From contig DASROJ010000175.1 of assembly GCA_035646975.1 (NCBI GenBank), positions 1 to 7,889 on the forward strand: a DNA stretch of 7,889 nucleotides. The letters run 5' to 3'. Positions 1-7,055 of the stretch are shown here, in pieces. The position numbers and the translations under genes were made by a program. Origin of the DNA: DASROJ01 sp035646975 (lineage in GTDB: Bacteria > Acidobacteriota > Polarisedimenticolia > JACPZX01 > DASXTC01). Numbering within the stretch: position 1 is the first letter of the stretch; each line of letters starts with the position of its first letter. The notes under the pieces were generated by a model. It did not search any database and was not told the origin of the DNA. It was given only the letters and a program-made list of their open reading frames with translations.

Positions 1-862
1 GTCCCGGCCAGAGCGTGCGCTGCTTGTTCGTGAAGCTCGCCTTGAGCAGGATGGTCCCGGTGGTGGTGTCGACCGCGTTGTCCAGGAAGCTCAGTTCACC
101 TGCGATCGTTGCGCCGCCGTCCGTGCCGCTCACCTGGGTGACGAGCCTGCCGGCCGCCTGCCGCTGCTTGATCTCCGGCAGCTGCTGCTCGGGAACAGAG
201 AAGGCGACGTAGATCGGCTCGACCTGGTTGATGGTGACCATCGGCATGTCGTCATTGGCCTTCACCAGGTTGCCGCGATTGACCATGAGCTTGCCGGTGC
301 GTCCCGCGATTGGCGACCGGATGGCGCAGTATCCGAGCTGCACGCGCGCGTTCTCGAGTCTTGCTTCGTCGGCCCGAACGGTGGCCTCGAGCGACGCGGC
401 GCTTGCGCTGATCCGGTCGAACTCTTCCTGCGTGACATATTCCTTCTTGACCAGATCGCTGTATCGCCGCACGACATCCCGCGCGTTGTCGAGCTGGACG
501 CGGTCGCGCTGCAGGGCTGCCTCGGCCTCGCTGACCGCCGAGGCGTAGGGACGCTCGTCGATCCGGAAGAGCAGGTCGCCCTTTTTCACTTCCTGGCCTT
601 CATCGAATGCGACGGCCTTCAGCTCTCCGCCAATCTGCGCCTTGACCGCGACCGTGGCGTAGGCCTCGACCCTGCCGATGACGTCGATATTGACCGGCAC
701 CTCCTTCTGCACGACGTCGCCAACCGTGACCGGCACCGCGGGCGGCGCCGCGGGGGCAACGCTTGCCTGCGGAGAGCACGCGGCCACCGCGAGGAGAATC
801 GCCGTCAGAGTGGGACCAGCCGCCTGTTTGAAGAGTCGAGCGGTCGCGCGACGCAGCGTCAT
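1..862 (-). CDS. RND-type efflux periplasmic adaptor (membrane fusion protein), 3' end cut by window
   Basis: Periplasmic adaptor that would link an inner-membrane RND pump to the outer membrane channel encoded just upstream. I translated the minus strand from the ATG at 862-860; 287 codons are open to the window edge. The N-terminus has a basic start, a hydrophobic stretch (about residues 17-28) and a lipobox V-A-A-C with Cys29, so it is probably a lipoprotein. The first lipoyl/barrel-sandwich half is at about 63-106 (GRVEAYATVAVKAQIGGEL, then EGQEVKKGDLLFRID). A helical hairpin of alternating charged residues spans about 107-175. The second half is at about 177-212 (IRSPIAGRTGKL, then NRGNLVKAND), followed by the start of the beta-barrel domain with the typical DNAVDTTTGTILLKA. 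About 100 C-terminal residues should lie beyond base 1. The ATG overlaps the upstream TGA (ATGA) and is preceded by an AAGGAAGG Shine-Dalgarno. AcrA/MdtA/MexA-like family is clear; the substrate is unknown. Confidence 0.93.
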   Translation of the reverse strand, partial: MTLRRATARLFKQAAGPTLTAILLAVAACSPQASVAPAAPPAVPVTVGDVVQKEVPVNIDVIGRVEAYATVAVKAQIGGELKAVAFDEGQEVKKGDLLFRIDERPYASAVSEAEAALQRDRVQLDNARDVVRRYSDLVKKEYVTQEEFDRISASAASLEATVRADEARLENARVQLGYCAIRSPIAGRTGKLMVNRGNLVKANDDMPMVTINQVEPIYVAFSVPEQQLPEIKQRQAAGRLVTQVSGTDGGATIAGELSFLDNAVDTTTGTILLKASFTNKQRTLWPG

Positions 863-2313
863 GGTGTGCCTTCCTTGTCGGGTTCGGAGAGAACGCCCAG
901 CGTTCCCGTGTCGTGGGCGAGCTGTGCCAATGACAGGTGCCAGTCGGTTCGCGCCTGCGCCTGCTGCGCCCGCGCCTTGTCGAGCGAGGCCTGCGATGTG
1001 ATCAGATCGAGGATGCTTCCGACTCCAGCCTTGTATCTTCCCAGGGAGACGTCGTACGACTGCTGAGCGCTGTCGAGCAGATCGCGCGTGGTTTCGATCC
1101 GCTGCGTCGCGGTCCTCAGATCGTAGAAGCCGGACCAGACCTGCGAGATGATTTCCTGCGACAACTCGTCGACCCTCGCGCGGGCCGCCTCTGCATCGGA
1201 ACGCACCCGCATCAGGTCGTATTGAAGCGAGAACCCGTTGAAGACCGGGACACGCAGAAGCAGGGCGCCATTGTAGGTCTCCACCGTGGAGGAGTTGCTC
1301 GATCCGATCTGATCGTAGTAGGTGACCCCGGCTCCCCAGTTCGTCACGAGGGACGGCAACCCGGTGGAGCGGATGCTGCCGATCCTCGCTTCGGCTTCGG
1401 CCGCGCGGGCGCGGGCCGCCGCGAGATCGGGTCTCTTCGCCGCGGCCTGCTCGATGAGTCGATCGACCTCCTCGGTGAATTCACCGACAGGAAACTCCTC
1501 GGCCGGCGCCTCGATCTCGTAACGTGTGTTGGCCGGCAGGCCGACGGCGGTCGCCAGCGCCCCTTTGATCGTCTGGATCTGCCCCTCGGTGGTCTGCAGA
1601 TCGAGCTGCGCCTGGGACAGCGCGGTTTTCGACTGCAGCACCTCGCCGATCGTGCCGACTCCGGCCTCGCGTCTGCGGCTGGCGGCATCCAGATTCGCCT
1701 GCGCCTCCTTGACGCTGGCCGTGCGCGATTCGAGCAGGGCCCGCGTGTTGAGGTAGTTGTAATAGGCCTTCTCCACGTCGAGCACGACATCCTGCATGAC
1801 GGCGTTGTGCGTCCAGTCGGCGGCGATCAGCGCCTGGCGCGCCATCTCGATCGATGCGCTGCGTCCTCCCCAGTCGAGAAGCACCCAGGTCAGCGTGGCG
1901 TTCGAGCCGTAGCTGTTTCTGAAGAAGCTGAAAGCGCCGCCCAGGGCGCTCGTCTTGCTCGTCGTTCGATCGAGCTGCAGCCCCACGGTCGGGTAATAGG
2001 CACCCTTGCTTGCTCCCAGCGCGGCGGCCGCTGAGCGCGCCTGCGCCCAGGCTTCGCGGGTTCTCGGACTGTCGCGCAGCGCGAGGTCCACCAGGTTGGC
2101 CAGCCCCATGTGTTGAGCCGAATCGATCAGATCGGCCGGGATCTCCGGGCGGGGCGCCGGCGACGGCGCAGCGACCAGCCCCGGAGGAGCCACCCACCGC
2201 ACGCCGGGCGCCGCCGGCGCGCCGGGCGCCACCCTCGCCGGCGACATCTCGTGAAGACAGCCCGCGTTGACCGCGAGCAACGCACAGCCCGTGGAAGCGA
2301 TCCAGGCTCTCAT
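859..2313 (-). CDS. TolC/OprM-family outer membrane efflux protein
   Basis: Outer membrane channel of a tripartite efflux pump (484 aa, usual length for the family). It has two outer-membrane-efflux repeats. The first is at about 70-260, with the conserved helix-end pattern RREAGVGTIGEVLQSKTALS at 213-232. The second is at about 285-470, with its equivalent RYKAGVGSILDLITSQASLD at 426-445. Beta-strand segments lie near 105-150 and 320-362 (VTNWGAGVTYYDQ, ALLLRVPVFNGF). The N-terminus looks like a secretion signal with a possible lipobox N-A-G-C (Cys19); Asn at -3 is atypical, so lipidation is less certain than for the adaptor. A Pro/Ala-rich linker (about 28-60) precedes the helical domain. 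The gene overlaps tetR upstream and the adaptor downstream, each by ATGA, so translation is probably coupled. An AGGGG about 9 bases before the ATG can serve as ribosome-binding site. The channel gene preceding the adaptor is a less common order. Confidence 0.94.
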   Translation of the reverse strand: MRAWIASTGCALLAVNAGCLHEMSPARVAPGAPAAPGVRWVAPPGLVAAPSPAPRPEIPADLIDSAQHMGLANLVDLALRDSPRTREAWAQARSAAAALGASKGAYYPTVGLQLDRTTSKTSALGGAFSFFRNSYGSNATLTWVLLDWGGRSASIEMARQALIAADWTHNAVMQDVVLDVEKAYYNYLNTRALLESRTASVKEAQANLDAASRRREAGVGTIGEVLQSKTALSQAQLDLQTTEGQIQTIKGALATAVGLPANTRYEIEAPAEEFPVGEFTEEVDRLIEQAAAKRPDLAAARARAAEAEARIGSIRSTGLPSLVTNWGAGVTYYDQIGSSNSSTVETYNGALLLRVPVFNGFSLQYDLMRVRSDAEAARARVDELSQEIISQVWSGFYDLRTATQRIETTRDLLDSAQQSYDVSLGRYKAGVGSILDLITSQASLDKARAQQAQARTDWHLSLAQLAHDTGTLGVLSEPDKEGTP

Positions 2314-2960
2314 CTTTTCAGCCCCTGCAGCGTCAGGTCGACGAAAGATTCAGCCACCTGTTCGATATCGAGATGACGGCTGGCCTGGTATCCGAAGATC
2401 TTGCTGTTGAGCATGTGGTAGACCGACATCCCGACGAACGTCCTGGCGACCACGTCGGCGCGAACCGGGCGGAAGGCCTTCTGGCGGATCCGCTTGCGGA
2501 TGTAGCCCTCCAGGAACGAGAAGAGCTTGACGACCCGCGCCTCGTAGACCATCTCGGCGAGCTGATGGCGCTCCAGACCGCTGTAGAGCATCAGCCTCAT
2601 GAAGGACGGGTCTCTCTCCATCGAAGCCAGCATCACGGTGGCGATGGTGTTGAACACGGCCTGGTCGTCGTTGCGCGCCGCCGCCTCGTGGGGGAAAAGG
2701 TCCTCTCCGGTCTCCGAGATCTTGAGATCGATGATGGCCGAATAGAGCGAGCGCTTGTTCCTGAAGATTCGAAACAGGAGCGCTTCGGAGACGCCGGCGC
2801 GCTGCGCGATCTTCTGCGTGGTGGTGCCTGCGAAACCGTGGCGGGCGAACAGATCCATCGCTTCACGAACGATTTGACCGCGACGCTGCGGGAGCGTCAT
2901 CCGACGGCGGCGCGAAGATCTCACGGGCTGAAGGGACATCCTGGCGGCGTCTCGCCTCAT
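2310..2960 (-). CDS. TetR-family transcriptional repressor of the efflux operon
   Basis: DNA-binding repressor, 216 aa, in the usual TetR size range. The N-terminal helix-turn-helix is at about 28-75: REAMDLFARHGFAGTTTQKI, then AQRAGVSEALLFRIFRNKRS, with the family-typical phenylalanine-Gly-x-x-x-T-T and F-x-N-K-x-x-L-Y signatures. The all-helical C-terminal part (about 80-216) would hold the ligand pocket and dimer face and does not reveal a ligand. The start at 2960 is supported by GGGAG five bases upstream (2965-2969). Internal Met8 and Met21 are alternatives, and the residues before Met21 are a basic tail. The gene is the first of the efflux operon and its stop overlaps the start of the outer membrane channel. 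A palindrome directly upstream overlaps its own promoter, so I infer that it represses itself together with the pump and is released by a pump substrate. Family assignment is firm; regulatory target is inferred. Confidence 0.94.
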   Translation of the reverse strand: MRRDAARMSLQPVRSSRRRRMTLPQRRGQIVREAMDLFARHGFAGTTTQKIAQRAGVSEALLFRIFRNKRSLYSAIIDLKISETGEDLFPHEAAARNDDQAVFNTIATVMLASMERDPSFMRLMLYSGLERHQLAEMVYEARVVKLFSFLEGYIRKRIRQKAFRPVRADVVARTFVGMSVYHMLNSKIFGYQASRHLDIEQVAESFVDLTLQGLKR

Positions 2961-2972
2961 GACGCTCCCAAC

Positions 2973-2996
2973 AAGTTAGTAAGTGGTTACTATCTT
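2973..2996. promoter_or_regulatory. Probable TetR operator, 24-bp palindrome
   Basis: The half-sites are AAGtTAGTAA and TTACTAtCTT around a GTGG centre. Nine of ten positions in each arm pair; the lower-case T/T is the single mismatch. The palindrome begins 13 bases before the tetR ATG and overlaps the -10 hexamer and likely transcription start, a position where bound repressor would block RNA polymerase. Its AT-rich composition stands out from the surroundings. That the adjacent TetR protein binds it is inference. Confidence 0.72.
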
Positions 2997-3020
2997 AAAA
3001 AGCAAGCCGGGATCTGTCAA
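2992..3020 (-). promoter_or_regulatory. Candidate sigma70 promoter for tetR-efflux operon
   Basis: On the minus strand a perfect -35 TTGACA (3015-3020) is followed by a 17-bp spacer and -10 TAAGAT (2992-2997, four of six consensus bases). The expected start near 2985 would give a leader of about 25 bases containing the GGGAG ribosome-binding site. The -35 box begins 18 bases after the folC stop and no terminator is visible between, so read-through from folC is also possible. Confidence 0.65.
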
Positions 3021-3038
3021 GGTGCCGGACGGGAAGGC

Positions 3039-4364
3039 TCAGATGGACGGGTTGAAGGGCTCGATCCCCAGGGCGCTCATCGCGTCGCCGACGAGATAAA
3101 GCGACCCGCACAGGCAGATGGCGTCATCGGGTCCGGCCCACGCGCGCGCCGCCTTCATCGCCGCGGCCGGATCGTCCTGCACGGACGGGTCGGCCCCGAG
3201 CGCGCGGGCAAGCGTGGCAATCTGGTCCGGATCGCGGAACCGCTCGGAGCGGCCGCGCGTGACGAAGATGCGCTCGGCTCGCGGAAACAGATGGCGCGCC
3301 ATCGGCTCGACATCCTTGTCCTGCAACACCCCGAAGATCAGCGCCAGCCTCCTGAACGCGCCGCCATCAGCCATGTCCTTCAACGCGCGCGCGAGGGCCT
3401 CGCATCCCGCGGGATTGTGCGCTCCGTCGAGCAGCAGCAGCGGGCGCTGGCCGGCCACCTGAAGGCGTCCAGGCCACTGGGCCCGCGCCAGCCCCTCGAC
3501 GATCGCCTCGGTCGTGATGCGGATCCCCAGGGCCTCCCTCAGCGCCTCGGCGGTCAGCACGGCGAGGGTGGCGTTTTCCACCTGATGCCGGCCCGCCATC
3601 GGCTGGATCAGCTCGCCGTAATGGGTGGACCGCGTGCTGAGCCCGAAATGCCCCGATGCCGCGGAGGCGGCATGCGTCACCACCGCCTCGGAGTGCCGCT
3701 CTATCAGCCGGACACCGCGCCCGGTCGCGGCCTCGCTCAGCACGGCCAGCACCGAGGGATCCGTCTCGGCGGTGACGACCCAGCAACCCTCGCGGATGAT
3801 GCCGGCCTTTTCGCGCGCGATCGCCGCCACCGTGTCGCCGAGGTACTGCGTGTGCTCGAGTGAAACGTTCGTTATCACGGCCACCACGGTGCGCGCCGTC
3901 GCCACCGCGTCGAGCCGTCCGCCCATCCCCACCTCGAGCACTCCGACATCGATCCCCCGCATCTTGAAATGATGAAAGGCCGCGGCAGTCAGGATCTCGA
4001 AATGAGTCGGATGCGATGCCAGAGAACCGCGCGCCATCAAGGCCTCGACATGATTGCGCACGACCGTCACGGCCTGGGCGAACTCCTCCTCGGTCACCGG
4101 ATCGCCGTCAACCGCGATCCGCTCTTCGTACCGCACGAGGTGGGGGGAGGTGTAAAGACCCGTGCGCCACCCGGCCTGCTTCAGGATGGAAGCGAGAAAG
4201 GCGCACACCGAACCCTTTCCGTTCGTTCCGGCCACCACCACGGAGGGGAACGCCTGCTGGGGCTCTCCCATGTCGGCCAGCAGGGCGTGCATGGTGTCCA
4301 GACCCAGTTTGATACCGCGGGTCTGAACCTCGTCGAGATAGGCAAGAGTGGCCTGGTAATCCAT
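3039..4364 (-). CDS. folC: Folylpolyglutamate synthase / dihydrofolate synthase
   Basis: Cytoplasmic Mur-ligase-family enzyme that uses ATP to add glutamate to folates; in many bacteria the same protein also makes dihydrofolate from dihydropteroate. It has 441 aa, a normal length. Visible motifs in order: P-loop GTNGKGS at 46-52; TSPHL at 72-76; HFEILTAAAF at 121-130; EVGMGGRLDA at 144-153; NVSLEHTQYLG at 166-176; EKAG at 185-188 with Lys186 in the position of the usually carbamylated lysine; GRHQVENA at 258-265; WPGRLQ at 297-302; DGAHN at 313-317; GVLQDKD at 345-351; GSLYLVG at 420-426. All expected sites are intact. The ATG at 4364 fits the usual FolC N-terminus, and no other in-frame start exists before an upstream TGA. 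The only Shine-Dalgarno candidate is GGGGG, nine bases upstream, which lies inside the inverted repeat 4366-4520. Dual activity is presumed from the family. Confidence 0.96.
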   Translation of the reverse strand: MDYQATLAYLDEVQTRGIKLGLDTMHALLADMGEPQQAFPSVVVAGTNGKGSVCAFLASILKQAGWRTGLYTSPHLVRYEERIAVDGDPVTEEEFAQAVTVVRNHVEALMARGSLASHPTHFEILTAAAFHHFKMRGIDVGVLEVGMGGRLDAVATARTVVAVITNVSLEHTQYLGDTVAAIAREKAGIIREGCWVVTAETDPSVLAVLSEAATGRGVRLIERHSEAVVTHAASAASGHFGLSTRSTHYGELIQPMAGRHQVENATLAVLTAEALREALGIRITTEAIVEGLARAQWPGRLQVAGQRPLLLLDGAHNPAGCEALARALKDMADGGAFRRLALIFGVLQDKDVEPMARHLFPRAERIFVTRGRSERFRDPDQIATLARALGADPSVQDDPAAAMKAARAWAGPDDAICLCGSLYLVGDAMSALGIEPFNPSI

Positions 4365-4365
4365 G

Positions 4366-4520
4366 AGAAAATGCCCCCGATGCGTGTGAAGGTGAGCTCA
4401 TAACCGGCTCATTTCAAACTGGATACGAGCAGCTCTTCAAAATCCCGAACCGGAATCCTCCATCCGATGCTCAGACAAGCACTTAACTCGGATCCTTCAC
4501 ACGCATCGGGGGCATTTTCT
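4366..4520. repeat. Perfect 27-bp inverted repeats around a 101-bp core (MITE-like, invertible or RNA-structural element)
   Basis: The left arm 4366-4392 (beginning AGAAAATGCCCCCGATG) is the exact reverse complement of the right arm 4494-4520 (ending CATCGGGGGCATTTTCT). Pairing stops sharply at 4365/4521 and 4393/4493. The element fills most of the 195-bp gap between the kinase stop and the folC start, ending one base before the folC ATG. The core has smaller symmetries (ATCCGA/TCGGAT, GAGC-A-GCTC) and no gene. I see no clear flanking target-site duplication; a TAATC occurs near both ends but is not adjacent on the left. It could be a small non-autonomous transposable element, an invertible segment, or an mRNA stem that masks the folC ribosome-binding region. 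The sequence alone does not decide. Confidence 0.85.
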
Positions 4521-4559
4521 AATCTGGAACGCCGGGGGATGGAGCAAATTCCACCCAGG

Positions 4560-6773
4560 TCAGCGGCGTCCGCCCCGCTTCAACCCATCCATGAGTGTCT
4601 GGAACTCGGGGTCGTCGCGGATGCAGGCCAGGTCGGGATCGAGCCCTGCCAGCTCCCACTCGCCGAAGCCGGCCTCGATGGCTTTCCTCAGCGCGGCCAG
4701 GGCTTCTGTCTTCCGCCCCAGCACTCCGTACGTGCAGGCCGCGTTGTAGATCGAGTGCGAGTCGGTGACGTTCATCGCCAGAACCTTCTGCAGCTGCCGA
4801 ACCGCGTCTTCGGATCGATCCATCTCCGCGTAGGCGCCCGCCAGCAGCATTCCAGCACGGGTGTCCTCGGGCACCAGTTCCAGCTGCTTTTCCAATACCA
4901 CCACTTGGCGGCGACGGAGTGCGCCGGCGGCTTCCGTTCGCCCGAGCGCGTGCAGCGTGTTGAGGTACGAGACATAGACGTTATAGTCGTCTCCGGTCGC
5001 CGTGATGGCCCGCTCCACCAGGTCCGCCGCTTCCTGCCAGCGTTTTGATGCGAAAAGCGCCCGCCCCAACAAGTCCCAGGAGCTTTCGCAATCCGGCCGG
5101 CGTGCAATGGCCATGCGGGCATAGTCGGCGGCCTGCTCGAAGTCCTCCTGGGCATACGCGATCCGGGCGCGGGCGACGAGCGCTTCCGGCAGCTTTGAAT
5201 CCAGTTCGAAGGCTCGATTGACGGCACTGACGGCACGCTCGATCCAGTGGGGATTGCGATCCGTCAGGTAGTACATCATTCCGCAGACGTTGGCGATGCC
5301 CGCATGTGCCAGCGCAAAGTCCGGGTCGCAGCTCAGGGCCTGCTCGAACTGCTGGAGCGCACGCTCCCGCTCCTGGCGGCGCGTGTAGTTCCGGCCACGG
5401 AGGAAGTAGTCGTATGCGTCGAGACTCGTGGTGGGCTTGCGCGCGATGGTGCGTTCTTCGTGAGGCGACAGCGAAATACGCAAAGCCTGGGCGATGCATC
5501 GTGCGATGTCTTCCTGCACATCGAACACGTCCCTCATCTCCCGGTCGTAGCGTTCTGCCCAGACGGATCGACCCGTCCTGCTCTCGACCAGCTGAGCCGT
5601 TACCCGCAGCCGCTGGCCGGAACGCCGGAGGCTCCCGCAAAGCACGTGCGTGGCAAAGAGCTGCCGGCCCACTTCCGGGGCCGTGACCGGCCTGTCCCGG
5701 AAGGTGACCACAGCCGCCCGCGGGAAGATCTGGAGGCTCTCGATCTTCGCCAGTTCGGTAATGATGTCCTCGGTCATGCCGTCGCGGAAGTACTCGTCCT
5801 GCTCGGCGCCTCCCAGGTTCTCGAGGTATAGCACCGCCACCGAAGTCGCCGTTTGCCTGGCGGAAGACGCCGCCATCGATGCCATATCGTGTCGGAGTTT
5901 GCTGAGTGCTCCGCGAAGAGCGGCCATCGTCGGGAACCGGGCGCTTCGATCCTTGGCCAGCGCCGTGCCGATGATGCTTCCAAGCTCCGCGGGGATGCCT
6001 GCGTCGACAAGATTCGCAGGGACCGGCTCGCGGTTCAGGATCGCGTCGAAGACGAGCGCCGCCGTGCCCCCTGCGAACGGCAACCGGCCGGTGGCCATCT
6101 CGTAGAGGACGACGCCGAGCGAGAAGATGTCGGTGCGCGCGTCGACCTCTTCGCCCCGGATCTGCTCTGGGGACATGTAGGCGATCGTGCCGACCGGCGT
6201 GCCCGGTTGGGTCAGACGCGTCAGCCGCTGGGCCTCTGGGCGGGTCTGCGCCTGGCTCATCCCATCCACATCGGCTCCTGGCGCGGAAGTCACCTTTGCG
6301 ATGCCGAAGTCGAGGATCTTGGCTTGGCCTCGCTCGGTGACGATGATATTCGCCGGCTTGATGTCTCGGTGGATGATCCCCTTGGCATGGGCCGCCCCCA
6401 CGGCGTCGGCCATCTGGATCCCGAGCTCCAGCAGATCGTCGGTGGCCATCGGACGTCCGTTGAGGACATGGTTCACTGTCCGGCCGTCGAGGTACTCCAT
6501 GACAATGAAGTGCCGGCCTTCGAACTCCCCGACGTCATGAAGGGTGCAGATGTTCGGGTGGTTGAGCACGGACGCCGCGCGTGCCTCGCGCTGAAATCGC
6601 TCGACCACGCGGCTGTCACCGGACGTCTCGTCCGGCAGGAACTTCAGCGCAACGTCCCGGGCGAGCCTGGTGTCTGCCGCGCGGTAAACCACGCCCATAC
6701 CGCCACCGCCGACTTTCTCCAGGATGCGGTAGTGGGAGATCGTCCTTCCGATGAGCGCATCTGCGTCCGGCAT
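4560..6773 (-). CDS. Ser/Thr protein kinase with TolB-like domain and TPR repeats
   Basis: A 737-aa multidomain signalling protein. Kinase domain about 15-290: Gly-rich loop VGGGGMGVVY (21-30), Lys44 in VALK, Glu63 as the likely helix-C partner, catalytic HRDIKPAN (135-142, Asp137), DFG (155-157) and SPE (201-203), so all residues needed for catalysis are present. The activation segment is long (about 46 residues from DFG to SPE), with an insert at 161-190. After a linker, 311-440 (SVAVLYLENL, then DGMTEDIITELAKI and GRSVWAERYD) resembles the TolB-like domain found in adenylate cyclases and CadC-type regulators. Residues 450-735 carry helical TPR-type repeats (RALQQFEQALSCDPDFALAH; EQAADYARMAIARRPD; EAADLVERAI; EALAALRKAIEAG). 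No hydrophobic membrane span is visible, so it is probably cytoplasmic. The start at 6773 is the only Met ahead of the Gly-rich loop. There is no strong Shine-Dalgarno. Substrates are unknown; family assignment is secure. Confidence 0.95.
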   Translation of the reverse strand: MPDADALIGRTISHYRILEKVGGGGMGVVYRAADTRLARDVALKFLPDETSGDSRVVERFQREARAASVLNHPNICTLHDVGEFEGRHFIVMEYLDGRTVNHVLNGRPMATDDLLELGIQMADAVGAAHAKGIIHRDIKPANIIVTERGQAKILDFGIAKVTSAPGADVDGMSQAQTRPEAQRLTRLTQPGTPVGTIAYMSPEQIRGEEVDARTDIFSLGVVLYEMATGRLPFAGGTAALVFDAILNREPVPANLVDAGIPAELGSIIGTALAKDRSARFPTMAALRGALSKLRHDMASMAASSARQTATSVAVLYLENLGGAEQDEYFRDGMTEDIITELAKIESLQIFPRAAVVTFRDRPVTAPEVGRQLFATHVLCGSLRRSGQRLRVTAQLVESRTGRSVWAERYDREMRDVFDVQEDIARCIAQALRISLSPHEERTIARKPTTSLDAYDYFLRGRNYTRRQERERALQQFEQALSCDPDFALAHAGIANVCGMMYYLTDRNPHWIERAVSAVNRAFELDSKLPEALVARARIAYAQEDFEQAADYARMAIARRPDCESSWDLLGRALFASKRWQEAADLVERAITATGDDYNVYVSYLNTLHALGRTEAAGALRRRQVVVLEKQLELVPEDTRAGMLLAGAYAEMDRSEDAVRQLQKVLAMNVTDSHSIYNAACTYGVLGRKTEALAALRKAIEAGFGEWELAGLDPDLACIRDDPEFQTLMDGLKRGGRR

Positions 6774-6782
6774 TTGACGGCG

Positions 6783-6812
6783 ATCTTAGGCTGCGAGGCG
6801 AGGCGAGGTCAA
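6783..6812 (-). promoter_or_regulatory. Candidate promoter of the leftward kinase, near-leaderless
   Basis: On the minus strand TTGACC (6807-6812) is followed by an 18-bp spacer and TAAGAT (6783-6788), the same -10 word as the tetR promoter. Only nine bases separate the -10 from the ATG at 6773, so the transcript would start at or just before the start codon. This fits the absence of a Shine-Dalgarno. The spacer consists largely of three tandem 5-bp units (GCGAG on the plus strand, 6793-6807). Confidence 0.5.
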
Positions 6813-6827
6813 CGAAGCAGAATGGGT

Positions 6828-6847
6828 CGCCGCCCACTGGGGCGGCG
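6828..6847. repeat. GC-rich hairpin in the divergent kinase promoter region
   Basis: CGCCGCCC (6828-6835) and GGGCGGCG (6840-6847) form a perfect 8-bp stem with a 4-base ACTG loop. Neither side is followed by a T-run, so it is not a normal intrinsic terminator. It lies about 16 bases upstream of the leftward -35 box and may be an operator-type dyad or a structural hairpin. Confidence 0.55.
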
Positions 6848-7017
6848 GGGATTGAACCCGGCCCGGGGCGGTTCACGAACAGGTCGACCCCGTACAAGTG
6901 CCCTCGCCAGACCTTGATTCCTCGCCGCCTCCCGACGTTGAGCAAACTCCCTGGAGTCACCATCCGTCTCCCGGCGGCATCCCCCCAGTCGTGGAGTGGA
7001 TCTCGACATGGATATCT

Positions 7018-7023
7018 TATAAT
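7018..7023 (+). promoter_or_regulatory. Candidate -10 box (TATAAT) of the rightward kinase
   Basis: A perfect TATAAT in otherwise GC-rich DNA, 50 bases before the start codon of the second kinase. No good -35 hexamer lies 16-18 bases upstream (AGTGGA or GAGTGG only), so the promoter may be weak, activator-dependent, or a chance match. The leader would be about 44 bases long. Confidence 0.45.
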
Positions 7024-7055
7024 GCCGCCTCGGCTGCGGCGCCCGCGGCCTCGAC

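Noticed and set aside
937..2034. Plus-strand open frame of 365 codons opposite the outer membrane channel gene
   Set aside because: It is a shadow of the TolC-family gene: low-complexity Arg/Leu/Gly-rich translation with no motif.
2373..3863. Plus-strand open frame of 496 codons spanning tetR, the promoter gap and much of folC
   Set aside because: It is antisense to two well-supported genes, crosses a promoter region, and its translation is rich in Arg/Gly/His/Pro with no recognisable domain. Long antisense frames are expected in GC-rich codon-biased DNA.
4366..4520. Integron attC site, suggested by ACTTAAC (matches RYYYAAC) within a palindromic element
   Set aside because: No partner GTTRRRY core is present at the other end of the element, the arms are perfectly rather than imperfectly paired, and no cassette or integrase is nearby.
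4366..4520. Rho-independent terminator after the kinase gene
   Set aside because: The loop of 101 bases is far too long and no T-run follows the stem in the direction of kinase transcription.
6840..6905. Possible tRNA on the minus strand, suggested by a T-loop-like GGTTCAATCCC
   Set aside because: I could not find a matching 7-bp acceptor stem, D arm or anticodon arm. The T-stem itself has an outer mismatch.
5853..6917. Plus-strand open frame of 354 codons opposite the kinase N-terminus
   Set aside because: It is antisense to conserved kinase motifs and shows no domain of its own.
6616..6963. Minus-strand open frame of 115 codons covering the divergent intergenic region
   Set aside because: It overlaps the kinase start in another frame, has no recognisable motif, and its composition looks like translated intergenic DNA.
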